The notes under the pieces are model-generated. The model was given only the letters and a program-made list of their open reading frames with translations, was not told the origin of the DNA and searched no databases. The translations under genes and the position numbers were made by a program. DNA of 60,000 nucleotides from positions 8,319,503-8,379,502 of the forward strand of contig NC_045143.1 in the NCBI RefSeq assembly GCF_008831285.2. The letters run 5' to 3'. The DNA comes from Nymphaea colorata (lineage: Eukaryota > Streptophyta > Magnoliopsida > Nymphaeales > Nymphaeaceae). Below are positions 46,991-56,610 of this stretch, piece after piece. Numbering within the stretch: the stretch's first letter is position 1; each line of letters opens with the position of its first letter.

Positions 46991-47790
46991 TGTGAATCCA
47001 AAGGAAATGATGTAGTATGTATTTCTCAAAAACAATATATGAAATTTTCATTTCATGAAAGGAAATTACTTATCAAAACATGAAGGTGCAAGAAGATAGT
47101 AGCAACCAAAGGCCTTTGTTCTCATGCAGGATTTTGGAAATTTTGCATCAACACGTATAGTTGAATTTTTTAAGAAAAGTAGGAAACACTGGATACATGT
47201 GCCCATTACCTTTCTGTGTCGCTTCTTATCCAGCTTTCATCAACAAAAGGGTTCAAAAAAGGGTAGCATGTGAAACCAAAGATTATGTAACAAATTAGGT
47301 TTAGGTAACATTGAAGTCAGCACTATTTTGAATGTGTTAAAAAGAAAAGACATGATAGTGCCTCTGTCTTCTAGTAAGTTATTGGATGCATTTGACAATG
47401 AAAGGGTTCAGACACAACTAGTATATAAACCCAACACTAGAAACACATTGGTTTAGATGACATCAAGGCATTGTAGATCAGAAACAAACATTCACATGTG
47501 AACTATAAACTGCAAAGACACAACTATGAGGCAGAAAGCATAACAAATAAAAGACAAAGGATTGTCAAATTAAGTTTCTACACCAAAATAAAATTATAAG
47601 GTACATATAAAGATCCTGTTTTCACCTATTAAGGATCTTCATTTTCTATAGGCTAACATTTCTACTTTGTACCCATAACAACAATTAGATTTGAGTAAGA
47701 GTTTGAGCATAAACATTGCAATTTTGGCAATTTGAATATGCATCATTAGAAAAATATAGACAAAAACAAACATTCTGTTATACTGGCTAC
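46991..47790. other. Between array and AAA-ATPase pseudogene, nothing firm
   Basis: AT-rich. If the AAA-ATPase gene continued, its next exon would be here on the minus strand. I see a cag acceptor near 47509 but no convincing coding match after it. Confidence 0.35.
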
Positions 47791-48349
47791 CTAACAATCT
47801 CCACATTATCTAGGCATGCTACATTTATCTTGAAGAAAATAATCTAAATTGACAACCAAAGATTTCTCGACATATTTCAGAAACAAGATCAGAAGGATTT
47901 TTACTCTCACTAGAGACAAGCTGGGATCAGAAACCCAATTTTAAAAGGCAAAAAAGGCATGCACATATGTCTGTAGGCACACAAGTATGTATATGTGTAT
48001 AAGCAACTCAAGAGACAACTAAGGGTACCTCAAACATTGCATTGTTAGCAATCTTGTTAGTTTCCTTACCACAAGAACTTTCTAAATGCAAGTAGTTAGC
48101 TGCAATACAAAAAAAAATAGCCATCAGACTTAGGGGGGGGGGAGAGAGAGATGATAAAAATGACTGAATAAAGCCATTCATTGAAGAAGAAGAACAAACC
48201 ACTACAAAAGAAACCATGATTTTGCTCACATAGGCCACCAAAGGTCATTTTCCTCCAGAACTGGTTTATCAAATCTAACACCGACTTTAGAGGATTCATT
48301 TTCTTCAAAAGCAAGCAGCACTTTGCCCTCACTACCATAGAATGGGCCC
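47791..48349 (-). pseudogene. AAA-type ATPase gene fragment, three exons, frameshifted
   Basis: Three minus-strand exons can be read. Exon A (48349-48206) follows ttttcag and encodes GKVLLAFEENESSKVGVRF. It then needs a one-base skip (extra T near 48236) to continue as GGLCEQNHGFF. Exon B (48099-48029) follows tattgcag, encodes NYLHLESSCGKETNKIA and ends FE before GTACCC. Exon C (47920-47791) encodes VSSESKN, shifts frame, then reads LLILFLKYVEKSLVVN. Junction phases A-B (1) and B-C (0) agree. This order matches the region upstream of the AAA core in the large plant AAA-ATPases related to spastin/MSP1. The P-loop/Walker core, which would lie at lower coordinates, is absent, and the repeat array begins 0.8 kb further on. 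Two frameshifts mark it as a relic. Confidence 0.75.
48132..48150. repeat. Poly-G with (GA)n, intron of the AAA pseudogene
   Basis: A nine-G run followed by gagagagagatg, in the intron between exons A and B (poly-C/CT on the gene strand). Confidence 0.85.
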
Positions 48350-49198
48350 CTGAAAACCATAAGGAATGATATACATATTATAACACGAGGCATTTTGACA
48401 TGAACAATCAGTAAACACTAACAAGTTATGCCAAATTTTGTTACACCATACCAACTAGGAATTCTATAACGACTCTATTCATTAATTCTCATCTGAAACC
48501 AACTAAATCTTGGCAAGGAGAAAAGGTTAAAGCAAGTGCTTCTCCAAAGTTCTATTGATCAGAACTTTTTTCCCTTTGCAAAATCACTTGAATGGTGTCA
48601 TCTTGCAATGAATGTAGAAATGCATGATCAAGTATGAAAAGTTTCCTGGGGTAAAAAAAGGCTCAGTTTGCTAATCTTCACACGGCTGTCAAAATTAATA
48701 ACAGCCAGTTGAACTATGTATCGCTAAAGGATGAAGCAACTAAATGTCCCCATATTGGTATTATGAGAACTATAGGGAACCTTTCAACATACAACAAAAA
48801 TTTCAGCAACAATGAATCACACAAGTTTCCAACATTGTTACGAACGTCACACATTTTCATGGTCAATCAATAAGCTCCATAACAGTCTTCCATTAAACCC
48901 ATAGTCATAAAAAAGCACCTAACATTTTGGGGATAATCAAAATCAGCGAGAAGAATCAGAAGATTCCCGGTCATACACAAAAGTAGAATCGTAGTTTTTA
49001 TTCTCTTTTCACATAATGTAAACATAATTTAATCAAAATAAATTGCAAAACCTTATAAACCATTTTGAAGCATTCCTTTCCATTTCTATTTTTCTCCCAG
49101 ATCACGGAATCTGCTCTTGCTCTTTCTTTCCTTATGAAAAAACAAGATAGATGAAACTGAATGATCAACAAGAAGAACTAGGTCAAGAATATGTAGAT
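48350..49198. other. Upstream of AAA pseudogene exons, nothing firm
   Basis: Earlier exons of the AAA-ATPase would be expected here on the minus strand, but none could be identified. Confidence 0.35.
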
Positions 49199-49203
49199 AA
49201 GTT
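49199..49203 (+). repeat. Target-site duplication AAGTT, left
   Basis: Identical to 56126-56130 at the far side of the Copia element. Confidence 0.9.
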
Positions 49204-49608
49204 TGTTGGGATTTACCCATCTGGATAGTCCTGCGTCGATACGGGTCCATATCTGTTTTGGATCCTTAAGTATAAATACTCGTGTCTTGTGATGGTGAGA
49301 GACACATTCAGATTTTACCGTCTGGGTAATCGGTCCCCTTAGCCATATGTGAATTGCTTGTCCCCATCACTGGGCTGCTATGGCTAAGGAGAGAAACCCA
49401 CTGCCGCTGCCGCCGCCGCCACCGTTACCTCCGCTGGCGAACGACTCTATGGGGACTGTAGTCGTTCTTCCAACAGCCGCCAACATTCAGTTGGCAGTCG
49501 CCTCTACAGGTTCTACTTCTGCCCTATGGAACACACGTTTCTATGAATGGTTTTCGATTTCTGCATTTTCCTTTGTGCACTATCTTGATTCATCGCATTG
49601 CTCCAACA
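49204..49608 (+). repeat. 5' LTR of the Copia element
   Basis: TGTTGGGATTTACCC ... CTCCAACA with the TATA motif tataaata at 49271-49278. A GCCGCCGCC-rich stretch at 49402-49425 is longer here than in the 3' LTR. The frame starting at 49380 is only a translation of LTR and leader. Confidence 0.95.
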
Positions 49609-51398
49609 ATGGGTTATGGGCCCACTCCATTTTTTCGCTGCGTCTTTCCCCTTTTGCATTATGTCTTCACGCAAAGGGAATAGGGCAGAAACGTGGAAGA
49701 AGAGGGCACTGGGTGACGGTTTTCCGGCCGTTTGGCAGGCGTCGGCCGGCCATTAGGTGACGACCGGACCTCCCCATCCTGGTGCGACTCGTAGGTGGCC
49801 ACCCACGCTGTTGGGTGGCCTGTCGTTTCAGCCGCCCGACAAAGGGAAAACATGGAAAGGGAAGGCGACGGGTGACTACAGAAAGGGAGACCACCGTTCT
49901 GTTGAAGGGGGACTAAAGGAAGGGAGGCCACCGGCGGGTTCGCCGTCGCCGGATGGCCCCGCCGGCACCCGCCGGTGTCCACCCAAAGTCGACCGTCGTT
50001 GGTATCCCGCTGCCACCGGTTATGCCGAAAATCTAAAAAATTAGGGCACAGGGAGGGCGACGGCCGGTCATTAGCCTGCCGGCGACTTGACCGTCGCCGG
50101 ATGACGCTGTGAGACTCGTTGGCGCCCACCCAAGGCTTCCCACAGCCCATCGGAGAAGAACCCGCCGTTCCTTGCGTTCGGCGTTTTGCAGAGGAGCGGC
50201 AGTTTCTCGCTGCCTGAAACCGCTCGCTCGGTCGAGCGGGAGACGGTCGGACCCAGGTCGGGTCATGTTGACCTGACCCGGATCCATAATGCTTAAAAAA
50301 AAAAAATCTTCGCTGTCGCTCGACTTCCGCCCGCCCGCTTTGATTTTAAATTTCTGGATCGGGTCGGGTCCTGTCGACCCCGACCCGTATCCATACGGTC
50401 TGATTTTAAAAACAAAACCGATTCGGTCCAATTCAAAACCGATTCGGATCTTTTGGGACCGATTCAGACATTTGGGGACTGATTTGGATCATTTTCGAAC
50501 CGATTCAGAGCATTTCAGACCGGTTCATTCAGTTTTGGAATCAGTTCGGATCTTTTAGGGACCGATTCGAATTTTTCTGGACCGGTTCAGTTGTTTTTCA
50601 GACCGGTTTATTCAGTTTCAGAACCGATTCGGGTCTTTTCGAACCGATTCAGAGTTGTTCGAGACCGGTTCTTTTCCTTTTCGGACCGGTTCATCTAGTT
50701 TTCCATCGGTTCAGTCCATTTAGGACTGATACAGGATCAGTTCTAAGCTAGAGGAAGCTGGTATATGTGGTTGTATGCCCATTTAAGTTGTTTAATGATT
50801 TGGTTCGATCATATTAGATCGATACGAGACCAATTTATTATGTTTTATGGAGCTTTAATGAACAATTTAGATAGCATTAAGTTGATTATGCAGAAATGAT
50901 CCGTGTGTTTCATTTTAAATGTGCTATTATGACATATTCTTGTATCATGTTTTATTTAGGATTATGCTAAAGTTAATTTTATTGCATGATCATAAAGTTT
51001 GTACGATAACGCTAATGTAAAGAGCCTATGATTAGTTAAATCATGTCATACCTCATCAAAGTGACTACGCATAGTTTAAAGGCACATTAGTGTTTCATGT
51101 TGTAATTACTCTTATTTGAAATAACATAATTATCCAAAGGTAGTGTGTTATGTTCAAGAGAATAAGTAGAGTAAAGTAGGAAAATAGATTCTTACGTAGT
51201 TCTGTCATTTTACACTCAAAGGTGTTATGCTTGACTATAGTTTGGATTTACATTTCCTAGTTTTACTAGATAAAGTTAAGACGGAATACATATACATATT
51301 AGGTATATTACCAAAGTAGTAACCTAATGACCCCTGGTATTTGTCTTGGAAATAGTAGACATAAAGAGCCTTTTATTTAGTTTACTGTTCCATATGGT
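49609..51398 (+). other. Unusually long 5' leader of the Copia element
   Basis: About 1.8 kb separate the LTR from the first gag codon. No clear tRNA-Met primer-binding site follows the LTR: tgggttatgggcc sits where TGGTATCAGAGC-like sequence is usual. From about 49680 to 50290 the leader is GC-rich with related blocks about 320 bp apart (ggcgtcggccggccattag and ggcgacggccggtcattag). Then comes an ACCGGTTC minisatellite and 650 bp of AT-rich sequence. Frames across the GC-rich part are repetitive on both strands and not convincing. Confidence 0.7.
50413..50740 (+). repeat. Degenerate ~21-bp minisatellite with ACCGATTC/ACCGGTTC core
   Basis: About 14 copies of a 19-23-bp unit with core gaaccgattcag or gaccggttcag, joined by T-rich spacers such as gatctttt or agtttt. 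Copies with the palindromic ACCGGT core alternate irregularly with ACCGATT copies. Confidence 0.85.
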
Positions 51399-52280
51399 TT
51401 GTCTCATATAATGCATGTCAACTTATTGATATCTTTTGCTATCTTCATGCCTGGTTCTATTTATTTTAATGGCTCAAATTCTATCTCTTTATTTGATGAT
51501 TCAAATTATGCTGAATGGAAAGAAAATATTGTGTTTACATTGGGGTATATGGATTTGGATATGACTTTGAGGCGACCTGAGCCACCACCTCTTACACCAC
51601 AAAGAACACATAATGAAACAGTGTACTTTGACAAGTGGGAGCGTTTTAACCGACTAAGCTTGTTGCTTTTGCAATCAAGGGTCACTAAGAACATACGTGG
51701 TGCTATCCCACCTTGTAGAATGGTGAGAGAGTTCTTGGATGCAGTTGAGGCTCAGTTTGTCAGCTCTCATAAAGCCAGAGCGAGCACCCTAATGTCAAAG
51801 TTAATATCTATGAAATATCAAGGAGGGGGTAACATTCGCCAGTATATGTTAGAAATGAGGAACATTGCTTCTCAATTGAATGACATGAAGTTGACTATTT
51901 CTGAATCATTCTTGGTATTCTTTACTTTGACCTCTTTACCAGCTGAATATACTCCTTTTAAGATCAGTTACAACACACATAATACTGAATGAACATTGAA
52001 TGAATTGATGTCTAAGTGTGTTGAAGAAGAGGAAAGAATGAAGAGTGAGAAGTTGCAAAGCGCACATATGGTTTCTCACTCTGGGGTTGGTAAAATTGGC
52101 ATAAAGAAAAGTTCAATGAAAAGGAGTGCCAAGAAGAAGTCAACAGGTCAAACTGCTTCTCTAACTGCGCAGACTAACTTAGCTCTTATAAAGTGTTTCT
52201 TTTACAAGAAAAATGAGCATAAGAAGTCAGACTGCATCAAGTACAAGAATTGGTTAGAGAAGAAACACAATATGTCATTT
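51399..52280 (+). pseudogene. Copia gag region (capsid plus zinc knuckle), broken
   Basis: The frame from 51399 carries the Copia-type capsid region: SNYAEWKENI near the start, WERFNRLSLLLLQSRV, and the helical LMSKLISMKYQGGGNIRQYM. It stops at TGA 51990-51992 and continues in the same frame as [19 protein letters not shown]. The zinc knuckle at 52194-52235 reads [14 protein letters not shown], so the second metal-binding cysteine position is Tyr and the usual glycine is Glu. Gag packages the RNA in cytoplasmic particles, and this copy could not make a full-length functional one. Met 51447 is an alternative start. The product would be the N-terminal part of a single gag-pol polyprotein, with no frameshift between gag and pol. 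Confidence 0.9.
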
Positions 52281-52680
52281 GTTTCACTTGAAAGTAACAT
52301 GTTACATGTTCCTATTAATAGCTGGTGGATTAACTCTGGTGCTACTGTGCATATTGCCAATTCTTTACAGGACTTTCTGAGCAAAAGAGAACCAACTCTA
52401 CATAAGAGGAGCATTTTCTCAGGAAACAAAATGCGCTCACATGTGAAGGTTGTAGGAGAATGCCAAATTAGGCTTGATACTGGCTTTGTTTTGGATCTTC
52501 ATGATGTTTTCTTTGTTCCATCATGTAATAGAAACTTAATTTCTGTATCAAGACTGGACAAATTTGATTTCTGTTTAAAGTTTGAGAATTCAAATATGTT
52601 CATTTATAAAGATCTTGTTCAAATTGGTTCTGCTATTTTGTGTGATGGTTTATACAAATTGAATGTGAAGATCCAATCTC
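52281..52680 (+). pseudogene. Copia aspartic protease region, active site altered
   Basis: The retropepsin-type motif reads [11 protein letters not shown] at 52323-52355. The position of the catalytic aspartate (52332-52334) is AAC, Asn, which would abolish processing. Downstream [20 protein letters not shown] is the typical second half of the domain. It lies between the gag zinc knuckle and the integrase in the same frame. Confidence 0.85.
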
Positions 52681-53910
52681 CTGAATTGTTAGTTTCTAGT
52701 CATTGTATAAGTGGCAGCAAGCGTAGTATCATAAAAGATGATTTGTACATGCTACGGCACCATCGTTTGGGTCATATCTCTGTAAAGAGAATAAGGAGAC
52801 TCTTAAATAAAAGGATTTTACGATCTTTTGATTTTACAGATAAAGACATATGTGTAGATTGCATAAAGGCAAAGCAAACTAACATATATAAAGAAGATGC
52901 CGAGCGATGTACTGAAAAATTAGGAATTGTTCACACAGATGTTTGTGGACCTTTCCCTCCTTGTTACACAGGCGAAAAGTATTTTGTCACCTTTATAGAT
53001 GACTATTCTCAGTATTTGTATCTCTACTTAATCTTTGAAAAATCTGATGTGTGTCAAGTTTTCAAGGACTATAAGAAAGAAGTAGATAAACAAACTGGTG
53101 AGGTTATCAAAATAGTCAGATCAGATAGAAGTGGTGAATACTATGGTAGGTTTAGTGAGATGGAACAAAGGGAGGGACCATTAGCACGATTTCTAAAGTT
53201 AGAAGGCATTGTGCCTCAATACACTATGCCAGGCAGTGCCTACCAAAATGGTGTGGCTGAAAGAAGAAATCGTACGCTTAAACAAATTGTTCGAGCTATG
53301 TTAAATTATTCTACTCTCCCTCTAACCTTGTGGGGTGAAGCTCTCAAGACAACAGTGCATATACAAAATAGGATTCCTACTAAAGCTGTTCTCACAACTC
53401 CTTACGAATTGTGAACAGGTAGGAAACCTTCTCTCTCTTATATGCACATATGGGGATGTCCTGCTGAAGCTAAGTTGTACAACCCTTGCATAAAAGCCTT
53501 TGGTCCTAGAACAACCAGTGGTTTCTTTATTGGTTATCCAGAAAGATCGAAATGCTATAGGTTTTATTGTCCATCTCATACACCACATATTGTGGAAACA
53601 GATAAGGCTAAATTCCTAAAAGATGGCTCATTTGGACTAGATGCATTACAAAACCTTATTTTTGAGAAAATACAGGATACTGAAAGTAGACCTGCTAAAG
53701 AGAATGCAAGTGCGTATGATTATGTTGTCTCTCATGATGACATGAATGCAAATCATACAGGTAATGCATCAAATCAAGATGAATTAAATGTAGATCATAC
53801 TGATGAACACGAACAGGATGTAGACATACAAATTAAAAGTGATCAATTACCTATTCGTAAATCTGCAAGAGCCAGAAGATCTGTCATATCATCAGACTAT
53901 GTGGTATACT
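52681..53910 (+). pseudogene. Copia integrase region, interrupted
   Basis: The zinc-binding HHCC module is visible (RHHRLGH ... CVDCIKAKQ). The catalytic triad positions are all present: Asp in HTDVCGP (52938), Asp in RSDRSGEY (53124) and Glu in NGVAERRN (53259). A TGA at 53412-53414 truncates the frame after TTPYEL. The same frame resumes with MHIWGCPAEAKLYNP and GFFIGYPERSKCYRFYCP, the conserved C-terminal part of Copia integrases, and an acidic linker. A one-base insertion near 53915 (caaagag) then moves the frame. Confidence 0.9.
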
Positions 53911-54940
53911 TACAAAGAGCCTAGTGATTTCATAGATGTTGATGATGACCCTTTCACATTTATTGAAGCCGTTGAAAGCAAACAGTACAGGTACTGGATT
54001 AATAACATGAAAGAAGAGCTTGACTCTATGGCTAAAAACCAGACATGGAGCCTTGTGTCGTTGCCTGAATGAGTTAAACCCGTAGGGTGTAAATGGGTCT
54101 ATAAGACCAAGAGAGACTCTAAAGGCAACATAGAGAGATACAAGGCAAGATTGATTGCTAAAGGATTCATACAAATGGAGGGCATTGACTATAATGAAAC
54201 ATATTCACCTATCTCTGCTAAAGAGTCAATGAGGATTATCCTTGCACTTGTAGCTCATTTTGACTTAGATCTACATCAGATGGATGTGAAAACGACTTTC
54301 TTAAATGGTGATTTAAATGAAGAGGTATATATGGATCAACCTCAAGGGTTTTCTGAGAGTGGCAAAGATCATTTGGTTTGCAAGCTTAATAAAGCGATTT
54401 ATGGACTTAAACAGGCGTCACGTCAATGGTACATTAAGTTTTTCGAAGTCATTACGACTTTTGGGTTTACAGAAAACATTATTGATCGATGTGTGTATCT
54501 TAAGACATGTGGGAGTAAGTTTATAATTTTGACTTTATATGTGGATCATATTTTACTTGCTCCAAATGATCTTCAATTGCTAACAGAGACCAAACATTTT
54601 CTCGCATCTCAATTTGAGATGAAGGACATGGGTGAGACTTCATATGTTCTCGACATTGAGATTCGTCGACATAGATCTAAATGTACTTTAAGTCTCTCCC
54701 AATCAGCATACATCAATAAAGTATTTAAGAGATATGAGATGGAGAATTATTCTTCTATTTCGGCACTCATAGCTAAAGGTGATAAATTGAGCCTAAATGA
54801 TTATCTAAAGAACGAATTTGAAAAGGCACAAATGATCAACTTTTCATATGCATCAGCGGTTGGCAAATTGCAGTATGCGCAAATTTGCACTAGGCCTGAC
54901 ATTTCCTTTGCTGTTGGCATGCTTGGTAGATTTCAATCTA
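53911..54940 (+). pseudogene. Copia reverse transcriptase region, active site altered
   Basis: From about 53915 the +1 frame carries DVDDDPFTFIEAVESKQYRYW, then a TGA at 54070-54072, then the RT core: WVYKTKRDSKGNIERYKARL, DLHQMDVKTTFLNGDL, CKLNKAIYGLKQASRQWY. The polymerase motif reads LYVDHILLA, with His (54547-54549) in place of the second active-site aspartate. The frame 54151-55524 is open for 457 codons, so the RT/RNase H part is the best preserved section even though it is catalytically compromised. Confidence 0.95.
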
Positions 54941-55524
54941 ATCCAGGCATGGCACATTGGAAGGTCGTAAAGAGAGTCATGCGATACTTGCAAGGGACAA
55001 AAGATTACATGTTGACATATCACAAGGTAGACCATTTAGAAGTGATTGGCTATTCTGACGCCGATCTTGGAGGATGTACCGATAGTAGAAAGTCTACTAC
55101 TGGTTTTGTTTTCCTTCTATCAGGAGGTGCCATCTCATGGGGGAGCAAAAAGCAGACTGTGACTGCTGCTCACACCATGGAAGCAGAATTCATTGCATTA
55201 TATAAGACTACATCGCAGACAATTTGGATAAAAAATTTTATTTCACAGCTCAAGATAGTGGAATCTATTGATAGACCACTTAAGGTTCACAGTGATAATG
55301 ATAATAAAGCTGTAGTGTCTTTTTCCAACAACAACAAAAGTACTACTTCTTGTAAGCATATGGAACTTAAGTATTTTGTTGTTAAAAAAAGGACAGAGAA
55401 TCAACTAGTGTGTATTCAACACATTGGAACTACAGATATGGTTGCAGATCCTCTTACTCAAATGCTAGTATCTGGTATGTTTTTTGAACATATTAAGAGG
55501 ATGAGTTTGTGTAGTTCAATGTAA
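54941..55524 (+). pseudogene. Copia RNase H region and polyprotein C-terminus
   Basis: Continues the RT frame. GYSDADLGGC, RKSTTGFVFLLSGGAISWGS and MEAEFIALYKTTSQTIWIKN are the conserved RNase H blocks. HSDNDNKAVVSFSNNNKSTT and the KHMELKY motif follow, and the frame ends CSSM before a TAA. The acidic residues visible in these blocks (D of SDAD, E of MEAEF, D of HSDN) are retained. Confidence 0.9.
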
Positions 55525-55719
55525 ACGCACTATTATACAAACATTTATAAATGTGATCAAATACAGTTTGTTGATTCTCATTAAGTTTGTTGTCTATTTA
55601 TTTTAAATTCTCATTTGTTTATTGAGAAGTTTTGTAAGATAACAAAGGTGGGAGGGACCTTGGAATGAATTTTAAGGCTAGTCCATTCATTTTGTTTACC
55701 ATCGATATCGACTTGGACT

Positions 55720-55729
55720 AGTGGGAAAT
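55720..55729 (+). promoter_or_regulatory. Polypurine tract of the Copia element
   Basis: agtgggaaat directly precedes the 3' LTR start TGTTGGG. This is where plus-strand DNA synthesis is primed in Copia elements. Confidence 0.8.
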
Positions 55730-56125
55730 TGTTGGGATTTACCCGTCTGAATAGTCCTGCGTCGATACGGATCCGTGTCCGTTTTGGATCATTAAATATA
55801 AATACTCGTGTCTTGTGATGGTGAGAGACACATTCAAATTTTATCGTCTGGGTAATCGGTCCCCTTAGCCATACGTGAATTATCTGGCCCCATCACTGGG
55901 CTGCTATGGCTGGGGAGAGAAACTCACTGCCGCCGCCATCGCTACCTCTGATGGGGAACGACTGTATGGGGACTGTAGTCATTCTTCTAACAGCCGCCGA
56001 CATTCAATCGGCGGTCGCCTCTACAGGTTCTACATCTGCCCTATGGAACACACGTTTCTATGAATGGTTTTCGATTTCTGCATTTTTCTTTGTGCGCTAT
56101 CTTGATTCCTCACATTGCTCCAACA
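55730..56125 (+). repeat. 3' LTR of the Copia element
   Basis: TGTTGGGATTTACCC ... CTCCAACA, collinear with the 5' LTR, TATA motif tataaata at 55797-55804. It is 9 bp shorter than the 5' LTR in the GCC-rich stretch. Confidence 0.95.
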
Positions 56126-56130
56126 AAGTT
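56126..56130 (+). repeat. Target-site duplication AAGTT, right
   Basis: Identical to 49199-49203. Confidence 0.9.
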
Positions 56131-56252
56131 CAGCGACGAAAGGAGAAAAGGACAGAAAATAGAGGCTAAAACCCTAAATAAGTTTGCTCGAAGAAAAAGT
56201 TGCATAGCGATTATTTGCTTAGGAAGAGGGGCGATGATAATTTATGGAATAG

Positions 56253-56283
<31 letters not shown>

Positions 56284-56610
56284 TACCGTATTTTGCAGAA
56301 CTGCTCCGGCAGATCGACATCCTTGCTGCCGTGGGGAAGCCCGACCACAGTGGAAGAAAGGGTGTCAATGATTTTTTGAGCGAAGATGACGCCCGCAAAA
56401 CTTCTTCACTCCCTTCCCCCTCCCATTATGCAAATACTTGCTCGAAAAAAAAAAAAAAAAGGAAAGAGCGTTGTGCAAGTCTTATCTCTCTGTTGCATGC
56501 ATTACAACTGGCAAACAAGAATGTAGTGCCCTATAAGCAAGAGGATAGACATTGGCGGGACGGTAACTCTCAATACTCACGATGTGAACTTCCCTCATTT
56601 ATCTCCTGAT
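56131..56610 (+). other. Possible host exon beside the Copia insertion, unrecognised
   Basis: Downstream of a telo-box-like aaaccctaa (56169-56177) and a (GAA)n tract, one plus-strand frame reads PYFAELLRQIDILAAVGKPD and onward to DDARKTS in GC-richer, codon-like sequence. An acceptor-like tattttgcag lies at 56289-56298. A competing frame from ATG 56234 runs through the GAA tract. I cannot name a family, and it could belong to either strand. The (GAA) tract also makes the start ambiguous. Confidence 0.25.
56251..56283. repeat. (GAA)n trinucleotide repeat
   Basis: About eleven uninterrupted GAA units. Confidence 0.95.

Larger units (their letters stand above)
49204..56125 (+). mobile_element. 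Complete Ty1/Copia retrotransposon, coding region inactivated
   Basis: 6922 bp with two LTRs (405 and 396 bp), an exact 5-bp TSD AAGTT, a polypurine tract before the 3' LTR, and the Copia domain order gag, protease, integrase, reverse transcriptase, RNase H in one direction. The frame is interrupted by TGA at 51990, 53412 and 54070 and by a one-base insertion near 53915. Key residues are also changed in the zinc knuckle, protease and reverse transcriptase. By hand the LTRs differ at about 36 substituted positions plus a 9-bp gap (about 9%), so the insertion is not recent. The coding sequence matches plant Copia families. The exact lineage cannot be settled by eye. Confidence 0.95.

Noticed and set aside
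49380-50558. Pro-rich and Gly/Arg-rich frames of up to 163 codons in the Copia LTR/leader
   Set aside because: They overlap each other on both strands in GC-rich repeats and resemble no known protein. The 49380 frame has a counterpart in the 3' LTR only because the LTRs are duplicates.
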